A stretch of 15,561 nt of DNA from Bacteroidales bacterium (GTDB taxonomy: Bacteria > Bacteroidota > Bacteroidia > Bacteroidales > Muribaculaceae), in contig JAUNCU010000051.1 in assembly GCA_030526455.1 (NCBI GenBank), forward strand, positions 1 to 15,561, given 5' to 3'. Position 1 is the stretch's first letter; each line of letters begins with the position of its first letter. Positions 1 to 7,232 of this stretch are shown one piece after another. Position numbers and translations under genes: made by a program. Under the pieces are notes generated by a model. The model was not told the origin of the DNA, did no database searches, and was given only the letters and a program-made list of their open reading frames with translations.

Positions 1-83
1 CCGACGCCGTGTGCGACATCAATGCCGACGGCCAAGTGAACGTGAGCGACGTGACCGCGCTCATCAATATGATTTTAGGATAA
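1..83 (+). CDS. 3' end of a dockerin-tailed (probably secreted) protein, 5' truncated by the window
   Basis: Reading from base 3, the last 26 codons encode one calcium-loop dockerin-like repeat: DINADGQVNVSDVTALIN, a hydrophobic helix end (MILG) and a TAA stop at 81-83. The Asp/Asn positions of the DxNxDGxxxxxD loop are intact. At DNA level it resembles the tail of the LRR protein ending at 8399, including a shared uninterrupted 22-nt run (34-55 and 8350-8371). In this family such tails sit at the C terminus of exported proteins. The rest of the protein lies outside the window, so its function cannot be told. Confidence 0.8.
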   Translation, partial: DAVCDINADGQVNVSDVTALINMILG

Positions 84-89
84 AATAAA

Positions 90-126
90 AAGCCTCTCCC
101 AAACCCTCTCCTAAAGGGAAGGGCTT
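90..126. repeat. Imperfect intergenic hairpin, possible terminator
   Basis: Arms 90-100 and 116-126 pair over 11 positions (nine Watson-Crick, one G-U, one mismatch) around a 15-nt loop. On the minus strand the stem is followed by a U-rich tract (the A-rich 80-90 stretch), so it could end transcripts of the minus-strand gene that stops at 236. On the plus strand there is no U-run after it. The pyrimidine-rich arm resembles short repeats I remember from intergenic regions of Bacteroidetes, but only one copy is in the window. Confidence 0.4.
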
Positions 127-167
127 ACTGTCACCACCACTTTATTGGCCACTGTGGGTTTACGAAT

Positions 168-209
168 AATTCGCCCCCTTCAGACTTAGCCGGCTGAAGG
201 GGGCGAATT
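168..209. repeat. Perfect 16-bp stem inverted repeat (hairpin) between convergent genes
   Basis: Arm AATTCGCCCCCTTCAG (168-183) is exactly complementary to 194-209, with a 10-nt loop (184-193). The loop forms a second small palindrome, AGCCGGCT, with the edge of the right arm. It lies 85 nt after the plus-strand stop at 83 and 27 nt after the minus-strand stop at 236, so a role as a bidirectional transcription stop is plausible. Neither side has a good U-run, so it may instead be a dispersed REP-like palindrome. Confidence 0.6.
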
Positions 210-235
210 TGTGGATATTGAAATATAAGGGGATT

Positions 236-919
236 TTAATTGAGGATCAAGTTGATAAGCGCTGTTACGTCGCTTATGTCTACGATTCCATTTTCGTTTA
301 CGTCGGCTGCGTCGTTGATTACTTTGTCGCCTAAAATGATGTTGATCAAATCGGTTACGTCGCTCACGTCGCATTTGCCGTTGCCGTCGATGTCGCCTTT
401 CACCACGCCGTCGGTATTGCTGGCGGTAAGCAGCACCTCAATCACCGAGCCAGTGCAGTTGGCATCGGCCGACGGGGCAGAGAAGCGCATCGCCAATTTC
501 CCGGCGCCTTCGGGCACGGTAAGGTATTCCTCCACGATTTGCTGATAGAGCGCCTCGTCGTAGTTATGTTTCTTGCTAGCCACCACAGTGCCCTGTTCGT
601 CAATCAGTTCCAGCGTAGGGGAGGCCTTGGCGATGTTGTATCTGTCTTGCTGGTATTCTTTCGTTATGATCGTCACTTCCGCCTTCACGTGCTTTACGTT
701 CTGGGTGCTGAAAAGCGGTGAAATGAGCATATAGTTTCCGTAAAGGTTCACCTTGTAACTGCTTATCGACTGCAGGTTTAGCGTGACGCTCGACCGCGTA
801 TAGGTCCACCCGTCGAAGCAGTTCAAGTTAAACTCGGCCAACTTCTGGGCCTGCCCGCAGAAAGGCATCACCAAAAGCACAGCCAGCACAAAAGCCTTAA
901 TCACGGAATTTCGAATCAT
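236..919 (-). CDS. Secreted dockerin-tailed protein of unknown function
   Basis: This is a 227-residue protein when started at the ATG at 917-919. That start puts a clean signal peptide at the N terminus: MIRNSV, then a hydrophobic core (AFVLAVLLVMPF), then a cleavage region near CGQAQ. An upstream in-frame ATG (955) would add a charged/polar 12-residue extension ahead of the signal and is less likely. Residues about 25-170 alternate short hydrophobic and polar stretches, suggesting a beta-rich domain, but I do not recognise it. Residues about 175-227 are two dockerin-like repeats (DIDGNGKCDVSDVTDLIN and DVNENGIVDISDVTALIN). It is convergent with the partial dockerin gene ending at 83, but its tail uses different codons, so it is not a recent copy. 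Probably exported and surface-associated; the ligand is unknown. Confidence 0.75.
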   Translation of the reverse strand: MIRNSVIKAFVLAVLLVMPFCGQAQKLAEFNLNCFDGWTYTRSSVTLNLQSISSYKVNLYGNYMLISPLFSTQNVKHVKAEVTIITKEYQQDRYNIAKASPTLELIDEQGTVVASKKHNYDEALYQQIVEEYLTVPEGAGKLAMRFSAPSADANCTGSVIEVLLTASNTDGVVKGDIDGNGKCDVSDVTDLINIILGDKVINDAADVNENGIVDISDVTALINLILN

Positions 920-973
920 AGCCACATGAATAAAAGGGTTAATGGTAGGTTGCAAAAAAATCTTTTTTCACAA

Positions 974-1008
974 CAAATGTAAGGAAAAAATCGTGACTTT
1001 CTAGCAAA
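974..1008 (-). promoter_or_regulatory. Weak candidate promoter for the 236-919 gene
   Basis: The minus strand reads TACATTTG (981-974), a full match to the Bacteroidetes -7 element TAnnTTTG. A TTTG (1008-1005) lies 23 nt upstream, longer than the usual 19-21 nt. It sits 54 nt upstream of the chosen start at 919. The AT-rich surroundings make a chance match possible. Confidence 0.3.
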
Positions 1009-1116
1009 TTTTGCAAAAAAAGCGCATCTGCCTACCACAAAACGCCTGTCATCCCGCTTTTCAATAGGCTCGGCATCAAGAATAGAAGCAAAGCATAACC
1101 TTAGCCAATTTCATGC

Positions 1117-1563
1117 TCATATCTTGATTTTACCCACCATCTTACGTATTTTCCCCTTGCCAATCACGGGCGCATGGGCGTCTTCGGGCCACGCGATGCA
1201 CATCTGGCCGGGCTGCAGTTTCACGAAAGCCGTAGGGGCATCGTCGGAGAAAGCGCAGTCGGCCTCCTTCTCATAGTCTTGGGTGTAGTGCTCGATGTCG
1301 GTCAGCGCCTTCCAGCCAATGGTTTCCTCGCCTTCAAAAAGAATGTGCACATCGATGTAGTCGCGATGCATCTCAAGCAACTGATCCTCAGCGCTCACAC
1401 ATTCAGGGCACGCATTATTGATAAACAGTTTGTCGCCATCAATCTCAATGCGCCCAACCTCAGCATGCAAAAGATCATGCCCCTTCACATAATCAACAAG
1501 CACCTTCAACTCAGGAACCACCCCCAAATATCTACCGTAATCATTTAATGTAGTAACAATCAT
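1117..1563 (-). CDS. YhcH/YjgK/YiaL family cupin protein (DUF386)
   Basis: A complete 148-residue protein of the length usual for this family (about 150). The hallmarks are the metal-site stretch around residues 64-79 (E64, H66, then YIDVH at 69-73 and FEGEE after it) and the C-terminal PEDAHAP with H130. The fold is a small cupin-like beta barrel. Characterised relatives act on sugars: E. coli NanQ (YhcH) is described as a sialic-acid anomerase, and EbgC is a beta-galactosidase subunit. No sialic-acid or galactosidase gene is visible here, so the substrate cannot be deduced and no symbol is given. The gene appears monocistronic: 172 nt separate its start from the stop of the gene upstream. 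No convincing promoter was found before it. Confidence 0.88.
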   Translation of the reverse strand: MIVTTLNDYGRYLGVVPELKVLVDYVKGHDLLHAEVGRIEIDGDKLFINNACPECVSAEDQLLEMHRDYIDVHILFEGEETIGWKALTDIEHYTQDYEKEADCAFSDDAPTAFVKLQPGQMCIAWPEDAHAPVIGKGKIRKMVGKIKI

Positions 1564-1641
1564 AACTCAAGTGTATTAGTAAATTACTTAATTTTTTTGT
1601 AAATTGAAATAGTTGATAATCAGCAATGTTGTGAAAATCTT

Positions 1642-1670
1642 TATAACAAAAGAACCGTCCCTTTGTAATA
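1642..1670 (-). repeat. 3'-UTR stem-loop with GGGACGGTTCT loop (copy 1)
   Basis: Arms 1642-1650 and 1662-1670 pair with one A-A mismatch and enclose the 11-nt loop AGAACCGTCCC (1651-1661), which reads GGGACGGTTCT in the minus-strand transcript. It lies about 65 nt after the stop of the minus-strand gene 1736-3370. The same loop, in the same orientation relative to the upstream gene, occurs in the hairpin after rarA (9759-9791). The minus strand has only a weak U-rich tail here, so termination is uncertain. Confidence 0.55.
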
Positions 1671-1735
1671 AAAAATATGTTAAAATTTATTCTTTTGTTT
1701 AAAAACCGCCGTTCCGTTTAGGCATCATGCGTTCT

Positions 1736-3370
1736 TTATTTTGCTATGGCGAGGGCTTGTTTTTTGCCGTCGGGTTTTGTGATGGCGTAAACTTTTATGT
1801 GCTGGCCGTCGGTGATGCCGTCGAGGTGGTTGCCGTTCACGTAGCAGTCGTCGACGAATCCGAAGTGCTTGCCTTGCTGATTTTTGCGAATGCGCACGGG
1901 ACCTTCTATCGGCAGGAGCGAGAAGTTGCGTACGGCTTCATCGGGCGATGTGGCGCGCATACCCACCACCTTCTTTTTGCCATCGACATCCACCACGCGG
2001 GCGGTGTAGAATGGCTGGTAAGAATTGTCGCGCTGGCGGCGGAGTTGGCGGGCGTTCACGGTTACGCTTTCGCCGGTGTTGCTCACCAGGCGAGCGCGTT
2101 CTCGGCCGTTGCTTTCAAACACGCTGCTGAGCACGAGCAGTTTCACTGGCGAGTCGGCGTAGATGAATTCCTCAATGTCGTTGGCACACTGCTGGTAGAG
2201 TCGTCGGTTGTCGGGCGATGGGGTGGTGTTGGCTGGCACGAGGCGGCAGAGATTGCCGTATTCGTATTTCAGATGGAAGTTATTGCGTTCGCAAATGGCT
2301 TTGTAGGCGTTCAGTTCGTGAAGCGCTTCGGCAAAGGCGTTTTCCTTCAGCAGGATGGCTGCGAGTCTCAGGTGCGATCCGCCCAAGAATCGCTCTTCGC
2401 GCTGAGAGATAATGCCTTTGCAGATGGCCGCTTTCTTGAGTTTGGGGTCGCCGATAATGTTGGCAATATCGTTCCATAGAAAGCCTTGCCCCATAGTGGG
2501 CACTAACTTGCGGTAGATGTTGAGCGCCTCTTCGCTGTGGCCGTTTTTTGCGAGAATTTTTGCTTTGTAATAGGAATAGAGTGGCTTGTGGTAGCGAGCG
2601 AAGGCCTTGTCGAGCAGTGCGACATACTCATCGGGCACATTGCTGATGTTGTCGTCTTTCAACTCGGCCGAATATTTGCAGATGGCGTTTTCCACAGTGG
2701 AGGGGAATTTGATGCCGTTTTCGCCTTCACCTTGCTTCCAGTCGTCGTCGGTAAAATTCTCCAATCCCCACATTTCAAGGAATTTGGTAAACTTGAAATC
2801 TTCTTTAAAATGCTTTTCCAAATCAATCGCCATCCTCAGTATTGACGAGTGGAGCAGCGATGGGCGAGGGAGGTCGAGGCCCATATAGGTGTTGAGCGCT
2901 TTCTTCACGGGCACCACTTGGTTTTTATTGCCCTGATGCTTTTTGATGTAGCGGTAGATTACCCATCCGAAGGGTGTGAGGAACTTGTCGTCGAGTTCGC
3001 CATCAGCATGCAGTGTGGCTAAGATTTCGAAGGCTTTGTCCACTTGCTCTGGATTTTTCGACATTTCTTCGGCCTCTTTTGCTTTTCTGACGCGGGGCAT
3101 GAGTTTGTTCTGAAGCGAAGTGATGCATTTCTGTGCTATTCCGTCGGTGTCGTTGAGTTCGGGCTGAATGCTGTCCATCTCCTCCACCAGCGCTTCGGCT
3201 TCTTCAGTTTGGCCTTGTTCAATGGCGAGTTTGCACTTGTCGTTGAGTACCCAAAACAGAGCCGAGTAAGTCCACGAACTTTTTTCTTGTTGCAGGTCGG
3301 CCAAAGCCATTTCGTGTGCTTCGGCTAATTGTCCGTTCTTGCGGAGCGCGTTTACTTCTTTGAATGACAT
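1736..3370 (-). CDS. Helical-repeat (TPR-like) protein with two C-terminal OB/S1-CSD-like modules
   Basis: A 544-residue protein with no signal peptide or membrane segment, so cytoplasmic. Residues 1 to about 385 are almost wholly helical, with TPR-like pairs such as AKNGHSEEALNIYRKL and KENAFAEALHELNAYKAI. Two small beta-rich modules follow: about 407-476 (SPVKLLVLSSVFESN through FYTARVVDVDGKKKVVGM) and about 489-544. The second has the pattern GPVRIRK, HFGFVDDCYV, a DGQHIKVYAI stretch and a terminal basic segment, which looks like an S1/cold-shock OB fold that would bind nucleic acid. This layout matches my memory of the TPR-S1/CSD proteins described with TOTE conflict systems; I could not check a database. 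It starts 22 nt after the helicase stop, with no terminator between, so the two are almost certainly cotranscribed and may act together. No catalytic motif is visible, which suggests an adaptor or nucleic-acid sensor. Confidence 0.7.
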   Translation of the reverse strand: MSFKEVNALRKNGQLAEAHEMALADLQQEKSSWTYSALFWVLNDKCKLAIEQGQTEEAEALVEEMDSIQPELNDTDGIAQKCITSLQNKLMPRVRKAKEAEEMSKNPEQVDKAFEILATLHADGELDDKFLTPFGWVIYRYIKKHQGNKNQVVPVKKALNTYMGLDLPRPSLLHSSILRMAIDLEKHFKEDFKFTKFLEMWGLENFTDDDWKQGEGENGIKFPSTVENAICKYSAELKDDNISNVPDEYVALLDKAFARYHKPLYSYYKAKILAKNGHSEEALNIYRKLVPTMGQGFLWNDIANIIGDPKLKKAAICKGIISQREERFLGGSHLRLAAILLKENAFAEALHELNAYKAICERNNFHLKYEYGNLCRLVPANTTPSPDNRRLYQQCANDIEEFIYADSPVKLLVLSSVFESNGRERARLVSNTGESVTVNARQLRRQRDNSYQPFYTARVVDVDGKKKVVGMRATSPDEAVRNFSLLPIEGPVRIRKNQQGKHFGFVDDCYVNGNHLDGITDGQHIKVYAITKPDGKKQALAIAK

Positions 3371-3392
3371 AATATAGTGGGGTGTTAGTTTT

Positions 3393-5648
3393 TTAATTGT
3401 GGAAAGATTGCTTGATAATGTCGATCACTTGCTTCAGTTTATCATCTTCAGCGCCCATCTGCGACTTCGGCATGGCTGTGGTGAGGTGGTTGCCTTTGAT
3501 ATAGAACTGGATGCAGGCGAATTGTGCATCGGTCTTCAGGTTGTAGAGCACGTAGTAATTAGAGAGTTGTTCCACCACATTGGTGATGGTAACGTCGGCC
3601 TCTTCGCATGCTGTTTCCATCAATTGGAAGAGCATGGCGAGTGTTTCGTTGGATGGGGTGTAGCCGCTCAGTTTGGGCAGGAATTGGGCGTGGTTGATGA
3701 TGTCGGCGAGTTCGGAGGGAATACCCATGGCCGAAACAGGCTTGAAGACGCCCTCTTTATTATACGACATGCGCACTACGGGCAGTGGCGTTCCATTTTG
3801 CGAAAAAGTGTAGGCATCCTGGTAATTGTAGCGCTCCACCTTTTCAATTTTGAAGCCAGAGTCTTTGACGCCTTCTGCAATTCCCATATATTTCAGTTTT
3901 GTGCCTTGCAGCGCATCGGCTGGGTGGAAAGGAGTGCTGGCGTCGGGTATCTCGCTGTGTGGGGGGAGAAAGTTTTGTGGCGCTTTGGTGATTTGGGAAA
4001 TTGCGCTAAAGGTGAGTTTGGTGAGTCCGTTGATTTTGGGTGGATTCACGGCGAAGAGGCGCTGTTGCGCGCGCGTGGTGGCTGTGTAGCACCACCTCAG
4101 GTGGTCGTTGGAGAGGCCGCAGCGGCCGGTGTAGTCCACCGTCACATCTTTCCACTCGCCGCCTTGCGCCTTGTGGCAGGTGATGGCGTAGCCAAATTTC
4201 ATGTGCAAGGCATTCATGAAAGGATCGCTTTCCAGCAGTCCTTTAAATTCCTCAGTGCCCTCTTTCACGTGAGGGTGGCTATTGCTGATGCGCATGCAGA
4301 AATTGATGTATTGTGCGCGCAATTCCCACGTAGTGAGTTCGCGCATATCGCTGTAGAGCAGGTTTTCAATGATGTAGACCGAGTGTTCACCGCCATAATC
4401 AGGGAAAAGCACTTTCACCTCGCGGTAGTGAAGGTCGATGTGCCGTTTTTCTTTGTCGATGGTCACAGGGATGCTGCTTTGGGTGATTCTTTTGCCCACA
4501 GCGGTCACCACGCCCATGTCGCCATTATACACGCGCTCATCGTTTGCCACTTGCGTGTTTTTATTGTTCAGCAAGATGTCGCCCACCTGCAGTTCGATTG
4601 TGTTGCCGAAGAGTGCGTCGGTTCCATTCTTGTTCACCAGAGAGGGGTAGTATTTTTCGCGTATGGCCATATTGTAGTGGTAACACAGTTTATTTGTGTA
4701 GCACACCACGATGCCGGCGCCAATTTCGGGTTGGGGATGCTTCTCAACATAATGATCCACCACCTCCGAGGCAGAGATTTCAAAGATATCGCTGCCATTC
4801 TCTTCAATGCGCAACGAAGAGCGCTGAGCGGCGTCGGTATCGAGCAGTTGGCGCACGGCGATGCTGGAGGAAAGGATGCCGCTTTTGCCCTCTTGGCGAA
4901 GCACCTCGGTGAGGAACGCCTCTTCCACCTTCAGTCCAAGCCCGCGAAGATAGGCAGCATCCAAGGCCTTTGAGAAGGAATCGCCCACGGGAGGAAGTTG
5001 GGCATCATCGCCCACAAAGATGATTTTGCAGGAGCGGTGGCCACTGTGAGCGGCATAGTACTGCTTGATGGCATGGTTCATATGCTCCGCGTTCTCCTTG
5101 CTATCGATGAAGAGTTTCTTATCAAGAGAATTATTGAGCGCCACCGAGCGGAAAATAAGCAAATCGGTGAGCAGTCGGCCTGAACCAAACTTGAGAAACT
5201 CAGTGTGAACCACAGTGTCGCCAACCATCGAACTTTCGTCGATGATGAGCGCTCGTGTGTATTCGGAAATTTCCTTCAATGGGAAAATATACTCGTGTTT
5301 CTTCTTGCTTACGTCGGCGTTTTCGGTCTCGAGACAAAGCAGTTCGCGCTTGTAGATGGCCGAGTGTATGGTGTGGGCGTCGATATCTTTGCTACGCAGC
5401 ACCTTTGCGGCGCGTCCAGTGGGAGTGAGCACGCTGTAGGGCTTGTGATTGGCGTCGGATGTGGTGTTGACGTCGTATGACGATTCATGGTTCAGCAGTT
5501 CGCAGATCCATTTTATCATCGTAGTTTTGCCCGTGCCGGCATATCCGTGAAGAATAAACACGTGGCTGTCGCTTTCGAGGAATTCTTGAATTTGGTCAAG
5601 CACTTCCTGCTGACGAGCGGTAGGAGAAAGTTTTGCAGGTTGGTTCAT
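3393..5648 (-). CDS. Superfamily 1 (RecD/UvrD-like) ATP-dependent helicase with orphan C-terminal domain
   Basis: A 751-residue cytoplasmic protein with a complete SF1 motor. Motifs seen: Q-motif-like LSPTARQQEVL (7-17), Walker A GYAGTGKT (35-42), motif Ia TPTGRAAKVL (75-84), Walker B DESS (137-140), motif III GDDAQLPPVG (213-222), motif IV LTEVLRQ (246-252), a NGDMG loop (375-379), motif V YAITCHKAQGGEW (487-499) and motif VI CYTATTRAQQRL (520-531). These fit RecD2/Dda-type 5'-3' translocases, although polarity is inferred. About 50 extra residues sit between motifs II and III (143-208). Residues 536-751 form a domain I do not recognise. It is first in a two-gene unit with the TPR/OB protein. 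The NhaC stop is 77 nt upstream. Sampled lines of this pair look lower in G+C (roughly 43-58%) than NhaC (about 60%), a weak hint of separate ancestry. Confidence 0.85.
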   Translation of the reverse strand: MNQPAKLSPTARQQEVLDQIQEFLESDSHVFILHGYAGTGKTTMIKWICELLNHESSYDVNTTSDANHKPYSVLTPTGRAAKVLRSKDIDAHTIHSAIYKRELLCLETENADVSKKKHEYIFPLKEISEYTRALIIDESSMVGDTVVHTEFLKFGSGRLLTDLLIFRSVALNNSLDKKLFIDSKENAEHMNHAIKQYYAAHSGHRSCKIIFVGDDAQLPPVGDSFSKALDAAYLRGLGLKVEEAFLTEVLRQEGKSGILSSSIAVRQLLDTDAAQRSSLRIEENGSDIFEISASEVVDHYVEKHPQPEIGAGIVVCYTNKLCYHYNMAIREKYYPSLVNKNGTDALFGNTIELQVGDILLNNKNTQVANDERVYNGDMGVVTAVGKRITQSSIPVTIDKEKRHIDLHYREVKVLFPDYGGEHSVYIIENLLYSDMRELTTWELRAQYINFCMRISNSHPHVKEGTEEFKGLLESDPFMNALHMKFGYAITCHKAQGGEWKDVTVDYTGRCGLSNDHLRWCYTATTRAQQRLFAVNPPKINGLTKLTFSAISQITKAPQNFLPPHSEIPDASTPFHPADALQGTKLKYMGIAEGVKDSGFKIEKVERYNYQDAYTFSQNGTPLPVVRMSYNKEGVFKPVSAMGIPSELADIINHAQFLPKLSGYTPSNETLAMLFQLMETACEEADVTITNVVEQLSNYYVLYNLKTDAQFACIQFYIKGNHLTTAMPKSQMGAEDDKLKQVIDIIKQSFHN

Positions 5649-5656
5649 GATAATAA

Positions 5657-5676
5657 AGTATATCTATACATATACT
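5657..5676. repeat. Small inverted repeat just upstream of the helicase start
   Basis: AGTATAT (5657-5663) is complementary to ATATACT (5670-5676) across a 6-nt gap. It ends 9 nt before the helicase ATG. A poor promoter match (TTG at 5682-5680, 19 nt, then TACTTTAT at 5660-5653, minus strand) overlaps it, so it could be an operator. The region is AT-rich, so chance is a real alternative. If that promoter were real the mRNA would be leaderless or nearly so. Confidence 0.25.
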
Positions 5677-5725
5677 AAGCAAAAACCATGCCAAAACACC
5701 CACCAAGCCACCAATAATTATTCTT

Positions 5726-7051
5726 TTATTTCTTCTGCTTCTTTCTGTGGTGGGGGAGGTTTAGGAGGATGCTGAGGGTGACTATGGCGGCGAGGGCCCA
5801 GGTGTAGTAGAGGTAGGGGAGGAAGGCTACTGGGCTGAGGTGGGCGAGGCCGGCGGCCATGAGCGATTGCGCGCCGTAGGGGATGAGGCATTGCACGATG
5901 CAAGAGCAGGTGTCGAGCAGGCTGGCCACTTTGCGGCCGTCGAGGTGGAACTGCTGCGAAATCTTGTGGGCAATGTCGCCCACGGTGATGATGGCGATGG
6001 TGTTGTTGGCCGTGCAGAGGTTCACCAGGCTCACGAGCAGGGCTATCACGGCTTGGGCACCACGGCTGCTATCGATGCGGCGCGTGAGCACTTGGATGAT
6101 GTATTTCACGCCGCCGTTGTGGCTAATCACGCCCAGCAGTCCGGCGGCGAGCAGGGTGACGATGATGAGGTCGCTCATGTCGCGTATGCCGTCGCCCATG
6201 AAGCCGCACATTTCGATGAGGCTCGTGTCGGCGAGGCCGCAGAGGGCGATGGCGATGCAGGCGAAGATGCCGAGCGTGAGCACGATGAGTACGTTCACGC
6301 CTATGACGGCCGCCACAATCACGATGAGATAGGGCAGCACGTGCCACCACGATGCGCTGCTAAAGGCCGCATGGCCAGCGCCTTCCAGATTGCCCGTGGC
6401 GATGTATACCCCGAGCGTGATGAGCGCGGCGGGTAGGGCTATCCAGAGGTTGGTCTTGAATTTGTCGTTCATCTTCACCTTTTGGCTGCGTGTGGCGGCG
6501 ATGGTGGTGTCGCTGATGAAGGAGAGGTTGTCGCCAAAGAACGAGCCGCCCAGCACCACCGAAACGAGGAAAGCCGTGTCGGCGCCGGTGCTCTGCGCCA
6601 GTTGGCAGGCGAAAGGTGTGAGTGCCACGATTGTGCCCACCGAGGTGCCTATCGACATGGAGATGAAGCACGCCGTGATGAAGAGTCCCGGCACGATGAA
6701 GGTGCTCGGCAGCGAAGCCAGCGCCAGGTTCACTGTGGCGTCGATGGCGCCTATGCCCTTCGCCAGGGCCGAGAATGCACCAGCGAGGAAGAAGATCCAT
6801 ATCATGTAGAGCACGTTGCCATTGGCGGCGCCTTTCGAGAAAATGTTGATGCGCTCGGCTATTTTCATCTTGGGCATGCACAGCAGCGCCCACATGGAGG
6901 CCACGATAAAGGCGATGGACAGCGGCATCTTGTAGAAGTCGCCGATGATGACCGAAACCACCACGTAGAGCAGCAGAAACACCACGATGGGCGACAGTGC
7001 CAGCAGACCTTTGCCCGTGCTGATATATTGAATAGATTGCTTATTTCCCAT
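5726..7051 (-). CDS. NhaC-family Na+/H+ antiporter
   Basis: A 441-residue polytopic inner-membrane protein with about ten to twelve hydrophobic segments, the first near residues 16-36. Family signatures are present: SIGTSVGT (133-140), GGSFFGDNLSFISDTT (168-183) and the paired discontinuous-helix region CTANNTIAII (346-355). The GDNLSxISDTT stretch is the conserved ion-binding core of the NhaC/IT-superfamily exchangers. The expected activity is sodium (or another cation, or a small organic solute) exchange for protons. Related members include malate/lactate antiporters (MleN), so the substrate is not certain. Its start at 7049-7051 lies 41 nt after a perfect -33/-7 promoter. It is divergent from the LRR gene and has its own transcription unit. 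The C terminus is short and basic (HHRKKQKK), so cytoplasmic by the positive-inside rule. Confidence 0.88.
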   Translation of the reverse strand: MGNKQSIQYISTGKGLLALSPIVVFLLLYVVVSVIIGDFYKMPLSIAFIVASMWALLCMPKMKIAERINIFSKGAANGNVLYMIWIFFLAGAFSALAKGIGAIDATVNLALASLPSTFIVPGLFITACFISMSIGTSVGTIVALTPFACQLAQSTGADTAFLVSVVLGGSFFGDNLSFISDTTIAATRSQKVKMNDKFKTNLWIALPAALITLGVYIATGNLEGAGHAAFSSASWWHVLPYLIVIVAAVIGVNVLIVLTLGIFACIAIALCGLADTSLIEMCGFMGDGIRDMSDLIIVTLLAAGLLGVISHNGGVKYIIQVLTRRIDSSRGAQAVIALLVSLVNLCTANNTIAIITVGDIAHKISQQFHLDGRKVASLLDTCSCIVQCLIPYGAQSLMAAGLAHLSPVAFLPYLYYTWALAAIVTLSILLNLPHHRKKQKK

Positions 7052-7092
7052 TTGATTGACTATTTATTTTCCTTTTTGCGTAAAATTCTGTG

Positions 7093-7124
7093 CAAAATTA
7101 CTGCTAAATTGCCGAATAGCAAAA
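7093..7124 (-). promoter_or_regulatory. Bacteroidetes-type promoter of the NhaC gene
   Basis: The minus strand has TTTTG (7124-7120), 19 nt, then TAATTTTG (7100-7093), an exact match to TTTG-N19-TAnnTTTG. The -7 box ends 41 nt upstream of the ATG at 7051, leaving a leader of about 30-35 nt. Confidence 0.75.
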
Positions 7125-7161
7125 TTTGTTTCTTTTTTAACTGAAAAAACCGACGCTTTTG

Positions 7162-7192
7162 TTGGTTATGTGCGCCATTCTCGCTAACTTCG
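7162..7192 (+). promoter_or_regulatory. Candidate promoter of the LRR gene
   Basis: TTG (7162-7164), 20 nt, then TAACTTCG (7185-7192), which matches TAnnTTTG at all but one position. It is 40 nt upstream of the ATG at 7233 and runs back to back with the NhaC promoter; the two -33 elements are about 40 nt apart. Confidence 0.5.
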
Positions 7193-7232
7193 TGTTGTAT
7201 ATATATATTAATGTGCATCCCAAAAAACAACT

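Noticed and set aside
920..955. Upstream ATG for the 236-919 gene
   Set aside because: It would place 12 polar residues before an otherwise standard signal peptide.
3399..4973. A 524-codon plus-strand open frame opposite the helicase
   Set aside because: It is antisense to a gene with all SF1 motifs, has no signal, motif or promoter of its own, and its composition is that of a reverse-complement shadow.
5840..6436. Plus-strand frames opposite the NhaC antiporter
   Set aside because: They are His/Glu/Gly-rich with no hydrophobic or domain pattern, while the minus frame is a full NhaC with its own promoter.
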